DNA of 64,000 nt. It comes from Rhodovarius lipocyclicus. GTDB lineage: Bacteria > Pseudomonadota > Alphaproteobacteria > Acetobacterales > Acetobacteraceae. Each line of letters begins with the position of its first letter. Position 1 is the stretch's first letter. A program made the translations under genes and the position numbers. Shown one piece after another: positions 34,633-44,593 of the stretch. Location: positions 119,102 through 183,101 of the forward strand of contig NZ_JAAABL010000004.1 in NCBI RefSeq assembly GCF_009900765.1, given 5' to 3'. The notes beneath the pieces were generated by a model. It was given only the letters and a program-made list of their open reading frames with translations. It did not search any database and was not told the origin of the DNA.

Positions 34633-36601
34633 AGACCGCCTCCTTGAACGGGGCCGCGCCCAGGCGGCGATAGGTGTCGATGAAGCGCTCGCCCGGGTCT
34701 CGCCGGGCCAGATAGGTGTCGAGAATGGCATCCACCGCGCCCACCACCTGCGCCGTCGGCACCGAATGGCCGATGATGCCGCCGATCGCGGCCTTCTCGT
34801 CGGCCGCCCCGCCCAGGGTGATCTGATAGACCTCCTCGCCGTTCCGATCGACGCCGAGCAGCCCGATATGGCCGATATGGTGCTGCCCGCAGGCGTTGAT
34901 GCAGCCGGAGATGTTGAGGTCCAGCGGACCGATCTCAGCCTCCCGCGCCGCCAGATGCTGGCTCAGCCGCTGGGCGACGGGGATGGAGCGGGCGGTGGCG
35001 AGCGCGCAGTAATCCATGCCAGGGCAAGCGATGATGTTGGTGGCCAGCCCCGCATTGGCGCCGGCCAGCCCCGCCTCGCGCAGCGCGGCATAGAGGGCGG
35101 GCAGCGCCTGCTTCTCCATATGCGGCAACACCAGGTTCTGCTCGTGGCTGACGCGCAGCTCGCCGAAGGAATAGCGCTCGGCCAGGCCCGCGATCAGTTC
35201 CATCTCGCCCGCCGTGGCATCGCCCGGGATGCCGCCCGCGGGCTTCAGCGTGATGGTGGCGCAGATATAGCCGGGCACGCGGTGCGGGTGGGTGTTGCGC
35301 GCCACCCAATCGGCGAAGCCGGGGTCGGAGACGAGGGCGGCCTCGAAGGCGGGGGCGGCTTCGGGCAGGGTCAGGAAGGGCGGCGTGTGGAAGCGCTCCG
35401 CGACCTGGGCCAGCAGATCGTCGGTCAGCACCGCGTAGTCGGCGGGCAGGGCCGCGAAGGCGTCGTCCACCATCTGGCGGAAGGCCTCGGGCTTGGTGTC
35501 GCGGATCAGGATCTTGATGCGGGCGCGGTAGATGTTGTCCCGCCGGCCGAGCGCGTTGTAGACGCGCAGCACCGCCTCGACATAGCGCAGCAGGTCCCGC
35601 GCGGGCAGCCAGTCGCGCAGCTTGGTGGCGATGATGGGGGTGCGGCCGAGGCCGCCACCGGCATGCACCTCGAAGCCGATCTCACCCGCTGCGTCGCGGC
35701 GGGCGATCAGGCCGATATCGTGCACGCGGATAGCCGCGCGGTCCTCCTCGCTGCCGGTAATGGCGATCTTGAATTTACGCGGAAGATACGTGAATTCAGG
35801 GTGATCGGTGGAGTATTGCCGCAGGATCTCGGCATATAGGCGCGGGTCCACCACCTCATCCGCCGCGGCGCCGGCGAAGTGGTCGGTGGTGACGTTGCGC
35901 ACGCAATTGCCGCTAGTCTGGATGGCGTGGATATCCGCCTCGGCCAGGATGCGCAGGATCTCGGGCGTATCGACCAGGCGGGGCCAGTTGAACTGGATGT
36001 TCTGCCGGGTGGTGAAATGGCCATAGCAGCGGTCGTAGTGCCGCGCGACATAGGCCATCTGCCGCAGCTGGGTCGCGCTCAGTACGCCATAGGGGATGGC
36101 CACGCGCAGCATGTAGCCATGCAGCTGCAGGTACAGCCCGTTCATCAGGCGGAGCGGCTTGAACTCCTCCTCATTCAACTCGCCCTTCAGCCGGCGTTCG
36201 GTCTGCTGGGCGAATTGGGCGGCGCGCTGGCGCAGGAATTCACGGTCCGCCTCGTCATAACGGTACACGCCCGCATCCGGGGAGGAATGGCTGACGCTGG
36301 GTAGCGGCGGGAACGGCCCGGCGGGCCAGCCATGGCCCTTGCCCAGCAGGTCCGGCCGCACGGAGGGGCCCTCGGCACGCAGGCGCTCGCGGTATTCCAC
36401 CGGCACACGGCCTTCCACGGGGATCTCGCGGATGTCCACGGCCAGGTTCTGGTCCTCGCGGCGGGCGCGCTCCAGCGTCTCGGCCAGGGCGTCGCCTTCC
36501 AGCAGCGCGGCCTGGGCCTGGTCGGGGTTCCAGCCGCCCTGCGCGTCGCGCCAGATGACGACGCCATCGGTCAGGCGGTTGGCGGTGATGGTGCTGCCCA
36601 T
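34619..36601 (-). CDS. cysI: DUF2849-CysI fusion: assimilatory sulfite reductase hemoprotein
   Basis: A 660-residue protein. The first 80-90 residues (TITANRLTDGVVIWRDAQGG, then PVEYRERLRAEGPSVRPDL) match DUF2849, normally a separate small protein beside cysI. The rest is a sulfite/nitrite reductase: LHGYMLRVAIPYGVLSATQL, TTRQNIQFNWPRL, TSGNCVRNVTTDHFAG, and siroheme-[4Fe-4S] cysteines in IIACPGMDYCALATARS and LNISGCINACGQHHIGHIG. It reduces sulfite to sulfide for cysteine. DUF934 follows. GGAGGCG sits before the start and a palindrome lies upstream. No cysH or cysG is adjacent. Confidence 0.88.
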   Translation of the reverse strand: MGSTITANRLTDGVVIWRDAQGGWNPDQAQAALLEGDALAETLERARREDQNLAVDIREIPVEGRVPVEYRERLRAEGPSVRPDLLGKGHGWPAGPFPPLPSVSHSSPDAGVYRYDEADREFLRQRAAQFAQQTERRLKGELNEEEFKPLRLMNGLYLQLHGYMLRVAIPYGVLSATQLRQMAYVARHYDRCYGHFTTRQNIQFNWPRLVDTPEILRILAEADIHAIQTSGNCVRNVTTDHFAGAAADEVVDPRLYAEILRQYSTDHPEFTYLPRKFKIAITGSEEDRAAIRVHDIGLIARRDAAGEIGFEVHAGGGLGRTPIIATKLRDWLPARDLLRYVEAVLRVYNALGRRDNIYRARIKILIRDTKPEAFRQMVDDAFAALPADYAVLTDDLLAQVAERFHTPPFLTLPEAAPAFEAALVSDPGFADWVARNTHPHRVPGYICATITLKPAGGIPGDATAGEMELIAGLAERYSFGELRVSHEQNLVLPHMEKQALPALYAALREAGLAGANAGLATNIIACPGMDYCALATARSIPVAQRLSQHLAAREAEIGPLDLNISGCINACGQHHIGHIGLLGVDRNGEEVYQITLGGAADEKAAIGGIIGHSVPTAQVVGAVDAILDTYLARRDPGERFIDTYRRLGAAPFKEAVYGTH

Positions 36602-36635
36602 GGGCGCCTCCGGGTTGCTCGCCGGGATGACCGAA

Positions 36636-36653
36636 AAATTCCTGGTGGAATTT
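36636..36653. promoter_or_regulatory. Palindrome upstream of the cysI fusion gene
   Basis: AAATTCC (36636-36642), TGGT, GGAATTT (36647-36653), a perfect 7-bp inverted repeat 35 bp before the cysI start codon in an AT-rich upstream region. Probable regulator site; the regulator is not in the window. The rest of 36654-36859 shows no gene. Confidence 0.5.
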
Positions 36654-36859
36654 GTGATTATCCGGCATTTTTTGAGGCATTACCGCAAGCCGAAGGGGCG
36701 CGCAACAGCATCATCCAGCATATTAACGTTTTAGAATCGTATTTATGCGGGGCGCACGCCCAGACCAGGCTGCCACGGGAATGCGACAATCCGGCCCCGA
36801 TCATGCCATTTGGGCGGCGCATTACGGATCCTCCATGAACCCACGCATTGGAGGACGTC

Positions 36860-37165
36860 ATGCGCAGGATTCTGATCGCCGCCGCCCTGGCCCTGGGGCT
36901 GCTGCCCGCGGCGGGCGCGGGCGCCATGGGCCTGGGCGCCGCCCCCCATGCCCTGGCGGATGGCGTGGCGACGGCCACGCCCGTGCAGTATTACCACCAC
37001 CCGCGCCCCTATTACGCGCCGCCGCCGCCGCCGCGCTGGCATCACCGGCCGCACTGGCGCCCGCACTATGCCCCGCCGCCCTACTACTATCACCGGCCGC
37101 ATTACGCCCCGCCGCCGCGCCCGCATTGGCACCATGGGCACCACCGGCCGCATTGGCGGCGATAG
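36860..37165 (+). CDS. Secreted His/Pro/Tyr-rich small protein
   Basis: A 101-residue exported protein. After a signal peptide (MRRILIAAALALGLLPAAGA) and a short linker, the rest is built from repeats of P-H/Y-Y/W with H-R-P-H-W and Y-A-P-P-P units and ends HRPHWRR. It has about 20 histidines and no predicted fold. Such proteins may bind metal ions or coat surfaces, but no function is proven. GGAGGA lies correctly before the ATG. Low-complexity, so family assignment by similarity would be unreliable. Confidence 0.6.
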   Translation: MRRILIAAALALGLLPAAGAGAMGLGAAPHALADGVATATPVQYYHHPRPYYAPPPPPRWHHRPHWRPHYAPPPYYYHRPHYAPPPRPHWHHGHHRPHWRR

Positions 37166-37323
37166 GCTGCCCCGCACGCCGCATCTGTTAAGGTGTCCAC
37201 AGCCTAGGCCGCTTGCTGGCCTTTCCCGCGCGCCCGGGCCCTGTTAGCTAGGGTCAGGGCTCATCCCGGCCGAATCGCGGCCGGGTGGGCGGTGTTGTGG
37301 CGGTTTTCTCCGTGGGGGCCTCA

Positions 37324-38451
37324 ATGAAGATCGCAGTGGACCGTGCCATCCTTCTGAAGGCCCTGGCGCACGTACAGTCGGTGGTGGAACGCCGGAACAC
37401 CATTCCCATCCTGGCCAATGTGCTGCTGGATGCGAAGGATGGCGGGCTGAGCCTGACGGCCACCGACATGGAAATCGCGGTGGTGGAGGATGTGGCGGGG
37501 GTCACCGTCATCCGCCCCGGCCGCACCACGGCCCCCGCCGCCACGCTGTACGACATCGTGCGCAAGCTGCCCGAAAGCGCCAAGATCGAGCTGGACCACC
37601 CGGGCGGCGAGGCGCCCCTGGTGCTGCGCGCCGGCCGTTTCGTGACCAACATGCTGGCCCTGCCGGTGGAGGATTTCCCCTCCATGACCGAGGGCAAGCT
37701 GCCGGTGCGCTTCGCCCTGCCGGCCGCCACCCTGCGCGGCCTGATCGACCGCACGAAATTCGCGATCTCCACCGAGGAGACGCGCTATTACCTGAACGGC
37801 ATCTACATCCATGTGGCCGAGGTGGACGGCACCCCGGTGCTGCGCGCCGCCGCCACCGACGGCCACCGCCTGGCCCGCGTGGAGGAGCCCGCCCCCGAAG
37901 GCTCCGCCGGCATGCAGGGCGTGATCATCCCCCGCAAGACGGTGAATGAGCTGCGCAAGCTGGCCGAGGAAACCCAGGACGAGATCGAGATCCGCCTGTC
38001 GGAGACCAAGGCCCAGTTCAAGGTCGGCAGCGTGCTGCTGACCTCCAAGCTGATCGACGGCACCTTCCCGGATTATGAGCGGGTGATCCCGCGCGGGAAC
38101 GACAAGATCCTGCGCGTGGACAAGAAGGAATTCGCCGAGGCCGTGGCCCGCGTCGCCGCGATCAGCAGCGAGCGCTCCCGCCCCGTGAAGCTCTCCGTGG
38201 ACCGCAACCACCTGCGGCTCGAAGCCAGCAGCGCCGACCAGGGCCAGGCCCAGGAAGAGCTGGACGAGGGCAATGTGGAATACAGCGCCGGGCCGCTCGA
38301 GATCGGCTTCCAGGCGCGCTACCTGGCCGACATCACCGAGCAGATCGGCGACAAGGTGGAATTCCAGTTCGCCGATGGTTCCTCGCCCACCGTGGTGCGG
38401 GACGCGGCGAAACCGGAAGCGCTGTATGTGCTGATGCCGATGCGGGTTTGA
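37324..38451 (+). CDS. dnaN: DNA polymerase III beta subunit (sliding clamp)
   Basis: A 375-residue beta clamp, which encircles DNA and tethers the replicative polymerase. It starts MKIAVDRAILLKALAHVQSV, followed by VVERRNTIPILANVLLDA, and contains SAKIELDHPG, LIDGTFPDYERVIP and the end PEALYVLMPMRV, as in all DnaN proteins. dnaA is not upstream; instead unrelated genes lie there. A hairpin repeat separates it from recF. Confidence 0.97.
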   Translation: MKIAVDRAILLKALAHVQSVVERRNTIPILANVLLDAKDGGLSLTATDMEIAVVEDVAGVTVIRPGRTTAPAATLYDIVRKLPESAKIELDHPGGEAPLVLRAGRFVTNMLALPVEDFPSMTEGKLPVRFALPAATLRGLIDRTKFAISTEETRYYLNGIYIHVAEVDGTPVLRAAATDGHRLARVEEPAPEGSAGMQGVIIPRKTVNELRKLAEETQDEIEIRLSETKAQFKVGSVLLTSKLIDGTFPDYERVIPRGNDKILRVDKKEFAEAVARVAAISSERSRPVKLSVDRNHLRLEASSADQGQAQEELDEGNVEYSAGPLEIGFQARYLADITEQIGDKVEFQFADGSSPTVVRDAAKPEALYVLMPMRV

Positions 38452-38640
38452 GGACGCGGCGAGGGGCCCTGCCCTCTCGCTCCCGGCCTTGAAAACCGCC
38501 GCCCCAAGCATTTGATAGACAAGGCGCCGCCCTTCCCGAAGGCCGCGCCAATCTGATGGGTTCCAAGGGCCTTTCGGCCCTTGGGGTGTGGGGCCCGCCC
38601 CACGGTTTGATGCGGGGAGCCCGAGGGGCAGACCCCTCGG
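38452..38640. repeat. Beta-type composite hairpin element between dnaN and recF
   Basis: Directly after the dnaN stop. Right-hand hairpins are clear: CCAAGGGCC/GGCCCTTGG (38563-38584, loop TTTC), GTGGGGC/GCCCCAC (38588-38603) and CCGAGGGG/CCCCTCGG (38621-38640). The left half is degenerate (GAGGGGCCCTGCCCTC, CTTGAAAACC). The GATGGGTTCC and TTTC loop match the other copies at the same place. Confidence 0.65.
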
Positions 38641-38670
38641 CCTTTTCACGCTCTTGGGGGCTCGCGCTGA

Positions 38671-39807
38671 ATGACCCCGGCTTTGCGTCTCACCCGCGTC
38701 GTGCTGACCGATTTCCGCTCCTACCCGGCCGCGACCCTGTCCACCCCGGCCCGCATGGTGGTCCTGACCGGCCCGAACGGCGCGGGCAAGACCAATCTGC
38801 TGGAGGCCCTGTCCCTGCTCGGCCCCGGGCGCGGCCTGCGCGGCGCCAAGGTGGCGGAGCTGTCGCGCGTGGGCACCCCCCGCTGGGCCGTGGCCGGGCG
38901 TTTCACCGGCGCCTGGGGTGAGTTCGAGATCGGCACCGGCACTGCCCCCGACAGCCCGGACCGCCGGGTGTTCCGCCTCGACGGCACCCCCGCCCGCAGC
39001 CAGGCGGAACTGGCCGAGCGCGTGGCGGCGGTCTGGCTGACCCCGCAGATGGACCGGCTGTTCCAGGAGGCCGCCTCCGGCCGCCGGCGTTTCCTCGACC
39101 GCCTGGTGTTCGCCCTGGAGCCCGGCCATGCGCGGGAGGTCGCGGCATACGAGAACGCCATGGCCCAGCGCAACCGCCTGCTGGCCGAGGGCGGCGCCGC
39201 CGATTGGCTGACCGCGCTGGAGGATGCGATGGCCCGCCACGGCGTGGCCACCGCCGCCGCCCGCCGCGCCCTGGTGGGCCGGCTGGATGCCAGCCTGGCG
39301 GCGGGCGCGCTGGGGGGCTTCCCCTCGGCGGTGGTGGGGCTGTCCTGCGCCACCGCCCAGGCCCTGGCGGACCAGCCCGCGCTGGAGGTGGAGGAAGCCC
39401 TGCGCCGCGCCCTGCGGGAGGCGCGCGGCCGCGACCGCGCCGCCGGCACCGCGGTGGAAGGCCCGCACCGCGCCGACCTGCGCCTGGAACACCGGGAAAA
39501 GGGCGTGCCCGCCGCCCTGTGCTCCACGGGTGAGCAGAAGGCGCTGCTGGTCTCCACCGTGCTGGCCCATGCGGGGCTGATCGCGCAGGTGCGCGGCTTC
39601 GCGCCCTTGCTGCTGCTGGATGAGGTGGCCGCGCATTTCGACGCCGCCCGGCGGGAGGCGCTGTTCGAGGCCCTGTCCACCCTGCCCGCCCAGGCCTGGC
39701 TGACGGGCACGGAGAGCGAGATTTTCGGCGCGCTGAAGGGCACGGCGCAGGGCTTCCTGGCGGGGCCCGGGGGCCTGCGGGAAAATCCGGATTTGCCCCT
39801 GCCCTAG
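38671..39807 (+). CDS. recF: DNA replication and repair protein RecF
   Basis: A 378-residue SMC-like ATPase acting with RecO and RecR to load RecA at gaps. Walker A GPNGAGKTN (residues 34-42), the family motif STGEQKALLVSTVLAHAG, and Walker B LLLLDEVAAHFDAARR are visible. Length is typical. It is the second gene of dnaN-recF-gyrB, but the interposed repeat may uncouple it from dnaN. Confidence 0.95.
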   Translation: MTPALRLTRVVLTDFRSYPAATLSTPARMVVLTGPNGAGKTNLLEALSLLGPGRGLRGAKVAELSRVGTPRWAVAGRFTGAWGEFEIGTGTAPDSPDRRVFRLDGTPARSQAELAERVAAVWLTPQMDRLFQEAASGRRRFLDRLVFALEPGHAREVAAYENAMAQRNRLLAEGGAADWLTALEDAMARHGVATAAARRALVGRLDASLAAGALGGFPSAVVGLSCATAQALADQPALEVEEALRRALREARGRDRAAGTAVEGPHRADLRLEHREKGVPAALCSTGEQKALLVSTVLAHAGLIAQVRGFAPLLLLDEVAAHFDAARREALFEALSTLPAQAWLTGTESEIFGALKGTAQGFLAGPGGLRENPDLPLP

Positions 39808-39849
39808 GCGGGGAATTTCTGCTATACGGCACGGCCCTGTCTGGCTTGA

Positions 39850-42300
<2,451 letters not shown>

Positions 42301-42371
42301 GCGCGGCGTCGCCGGCGCGGTTCACGCGCCGGTGATTGCGCCGCGCCCCGGACCGGGCTAGCCCCTGTTCT

Positions 42372-43895
42372 GTGCAGAACCCTCTTGCCCGCCTCAAGGC
42401 CTTGGCCAGCCGCCCCCTGCCCAGCGCGATCGGGCTGGGTGCCTTGTCCGCCCTGGCGCTGCCGCCCGTGCATGCGGTGCCCATCCTGCTCATTGCCTTC
42501 CCGGCCCTGCTGGCGCTGATCGGCGCCGCGGGGGGCTGGCGGCGCGCGGCCTGGCTCGGCTTCGCCTTCGCCTGGGGGCACCACGCGGTGGGGCTGTACT
42601 GGGTCACCCACGCGCTGCTCACCGATCTGGCGAAATGGTGGTGGCTGGTGCCCTTCGCGGCGCCGGGGCTGGCGATCCCGGTGGCACTCACCGGCGCGCT
42701 GCCGGCGCTGGCCGCCTGGTTCGCCCCCCCCGGCTGGCGCCGCGTGCTGGCCTTCAGCGGCGTGTGGGTGCTGGGCGAGATCATCCGGGGCTTCCTGTTC
42801 ACCGGCTTTCCCTGGAACCTGCTGGGCACGGTCTGGGCCTTCCACCCGCTGCCGCTGCAGCCGGCGGCCGTGATCGGCACCCATGGCCTGTCGCTGCTGA
42901 CCGTGTTCCTGGCCTGCCTGCCGGCGCTGAGGGACTGGCGCTGGATGGCCGCGGGTGTCGCGGTGCTGGCGGGCTGGATGGGCTATGGCGCCTGGCGCCT
43001 GACCCTGCCGGAGCCCCCCGCCCCCGGCGTGATGCTGGTGATGGTGCAGGCCAATGTGGCGCAGGACGTGAAGTGGCAGCAGGACCAGCGCCTGCCCATC
43101 TTCCAGCGCTACCTGGACCTGACGGCGCTGGCGGCCAGCACCGCGCGGCAGGCCAACCCCGATGCGCCCATCGCCGTGATCTGGCCCGAGACCGCCAGCC
43201 CCTTCCTGCTGGCCGAGGATGCCGAGGCCCGGCGCTATGTCGCCGATGCGCTGCCGCCGAACAGCCAGCTGCTGGCGGGCAGCATCCGCGCCGAATGGGC
43301 GGCGGATGGGCGGCTGGACCGCGTCTTCAACTCCCTGGTCGGCGTCAGCCCCCGCGCGGAGGTGACGGAGGTGTTCGACAAGGCGCATCTGGTGCCCTTC
43401 GGCGAGTTCATGCCGCTGGGCGGGCTGATCCCCATCCGCATGGTGATGGGTGGGCGGGACTTCTCGGCCGGGCCCGGCCCGCGCAGCCTGGCGCCGGGCG
43501 GCCTGCCGCCCTTCAGCCCGTTGATCTGCTATGAGGTGATCTTCCCCGGCCAGGTGGTGGGCGCCACCCGCCCCGCCTGGCTGCTGAACATCACCAATGA
43601 TGCCTGGTTCGGCCTGTCCGCCGGCCCGTTCCAACACCTGGCCAGCAGCCGGCTGCGCGCGGTGGAGGAAGGCCTGCCCATGATCCGGGCAGCCCAGACC
43701 GGAATCTCGGCGGTGTTCGATGCCTCGGGGCGGGAATTGCGGCGGCTGGGGCTTGGCACCACCGGCACCCTGGCCGGCTGGCTGCCGGGGGCTGCCAGCC
43801 CCACCCTGTTCAGCCGTTGGGGGCTGTTGATTCCAGGGTTGCTGTCTCTTGTTGTTGCTCTACCGGCATGGCTTGGGAGGCGGCGGGTTTTGTAA
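42372..43895 (+). CDS. lnt: Apolipoprotein N-acyltransferase
   Basis: About 507 residues: N-terminal membrane helices (GLGALSALALPPVHAVPILL onward) then a nitrilase-like periplasmic domain with the catalytic triad in VIWPETASPF (Glu), FDKAHLVPFGEF (Lys) and LICYEVIFP (Cys). It adds the third acyl chain to lipoproteins; several lipoproteins are encoded in this window. The start is uncertain: GTG 42372 or TTG 42336, neither with a strong ribosome site. Confidence 0.92.
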   Translation: MQNPLARLKALASRPLPSAIGLGALSALALPPVHAVPILLIAFPALLALIGAAGGWRRAAWLGFAFAWGHHAVGLYWVTHALLTDLAKWWWLVPFAAPGLAIPVALTGALPALAAWFAPPGWRRVLAFSGVWVLGEIIRGFLFTGFPWNLLGTVWAFHPLPLQPAAVIGTHGLSLLTVFLACLPALRDWRWMAAGVAVLAGWMGYGAWRLTLPEPPAPGVMLVMVQANVAQDVKWQQDQRLPIFQRYLDLTALAASTARQANPDAPIAVIWPETASPFLLAEDAEARRYVADALPPNSQLLAGSIRAEWAADGRLDRVFNSLVGVSPRAEVTEVFDKAHLVPFGEFMPLGGLIPIRMVMGGRDFSAGPGPRSLAPGGLPPFSPLICYEVIFPGQVVGATRPAWLLNITNDAWFGLSAGPFQHLASSRLRAVEEGLPMIRAAQTGISAVFDASGRELRRLGLGTTGTLAGWLPGAASPTLFSRWGLLIPGLLSLVVALPAWLGRRRVL

Positions 43896-44078
43896 CGAAT
43901 TTTCGGAAAAGATATATTTATTGAGACTTCTTGAAAATATTGACCATCCCTTTCCAAGCCGTTAAGAACATGGCTCTCACGCAGGATGCTGGGTCCAAGC
44001 CTGCAAAAAGCGGCGCGTTGTGGCGCCACGTCACGGCACCGTCTTAGGGGGTGGCCTCAAGCCACGAAACGGAAGCGG

Positions 44079-44540
44079 ATGAAACAGGCTATGCCCAGTG
44101 ACGAAACGCTAGAGCGAGGCGACAAGGAGCACCGGCCTAGCCCGATCGACGTTCACGTGGGCGCCCGGGTGCGCCTGCGCCGTACGCTGCTGGGGATGAG
44201 CCAGGAGCGGCTGGGTGAGGCTCTTGGCCTGACTTTTCAACAGGTTCAGAAGTATGAGCGCGGTGTGAACCGCATCGGTGCCTCTCGCCTGTTCGACCTG
44301 GCGCGGGTGCTGGACGTGCCCATCAGCTTCTTCTTCGACGACATGCCCGATGCGATGGGCGGCTCCTCCGCCGTCACCCGCCGCATCGCCGGTTTCGCCG
44401 AAACCCAGGATGGATTCGAGGACGACACCCTGCACCGGCGCGAAACGCTGGAGCTGGTGCGTGCCTATTACCGCGTCACCGATCCCTCCGTCCGCAAGCG
44501 CGTGTTCGACCTGATCAAGAGCCTGACTCCCGCCGACTGA
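44079..44540 (+). CDS. XRE-family helix-turn-helix regulator
   Basis: A 153-residue protein. The HTH is RLRRTLLGMSQERLGEALGL then TFQQVQKYERGVNRIGASRL; the second half (RRETLELVRAYYRVTDPSVR then KRVFDLIKSL) is helical and conserved in a widespread alphaproteobacterial regulator group encoded near lnt and metK. The target is unknown. Starts at 44079 or 44091 are both possible. The 183-bp leader region before it is AT-rich and ends in a small hairpin GTGGC/GCCAC (44051-44065). Confidence 0.8.
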   Translation: MKQAMPSDETLERGDKEHRPSPIDVHVGARVRLRRTLLGMSQERLGEALGLTFQQVQKYERGVNRIGASRLFDLARVLDVPISFFFDDMPDAMGGSSAVTRRIAGFAETQDGFEDDTLHRRETLELVRAYYRVTDPSVRKRVFDLIKSLTPAD

Positions 44541-44593
44541 GCGCCCGCGCCGCCTCAGGCGCCGAGCATCTGTTCAATTTTGTGTTATCGGGT

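Noticed and set aside
36602..37323. Replication origin next to dnaN
   Set aside because: No dnaA gene and no cluster of DnaA boxes seen; alphaproteobacterial origins often lie elsewhere.
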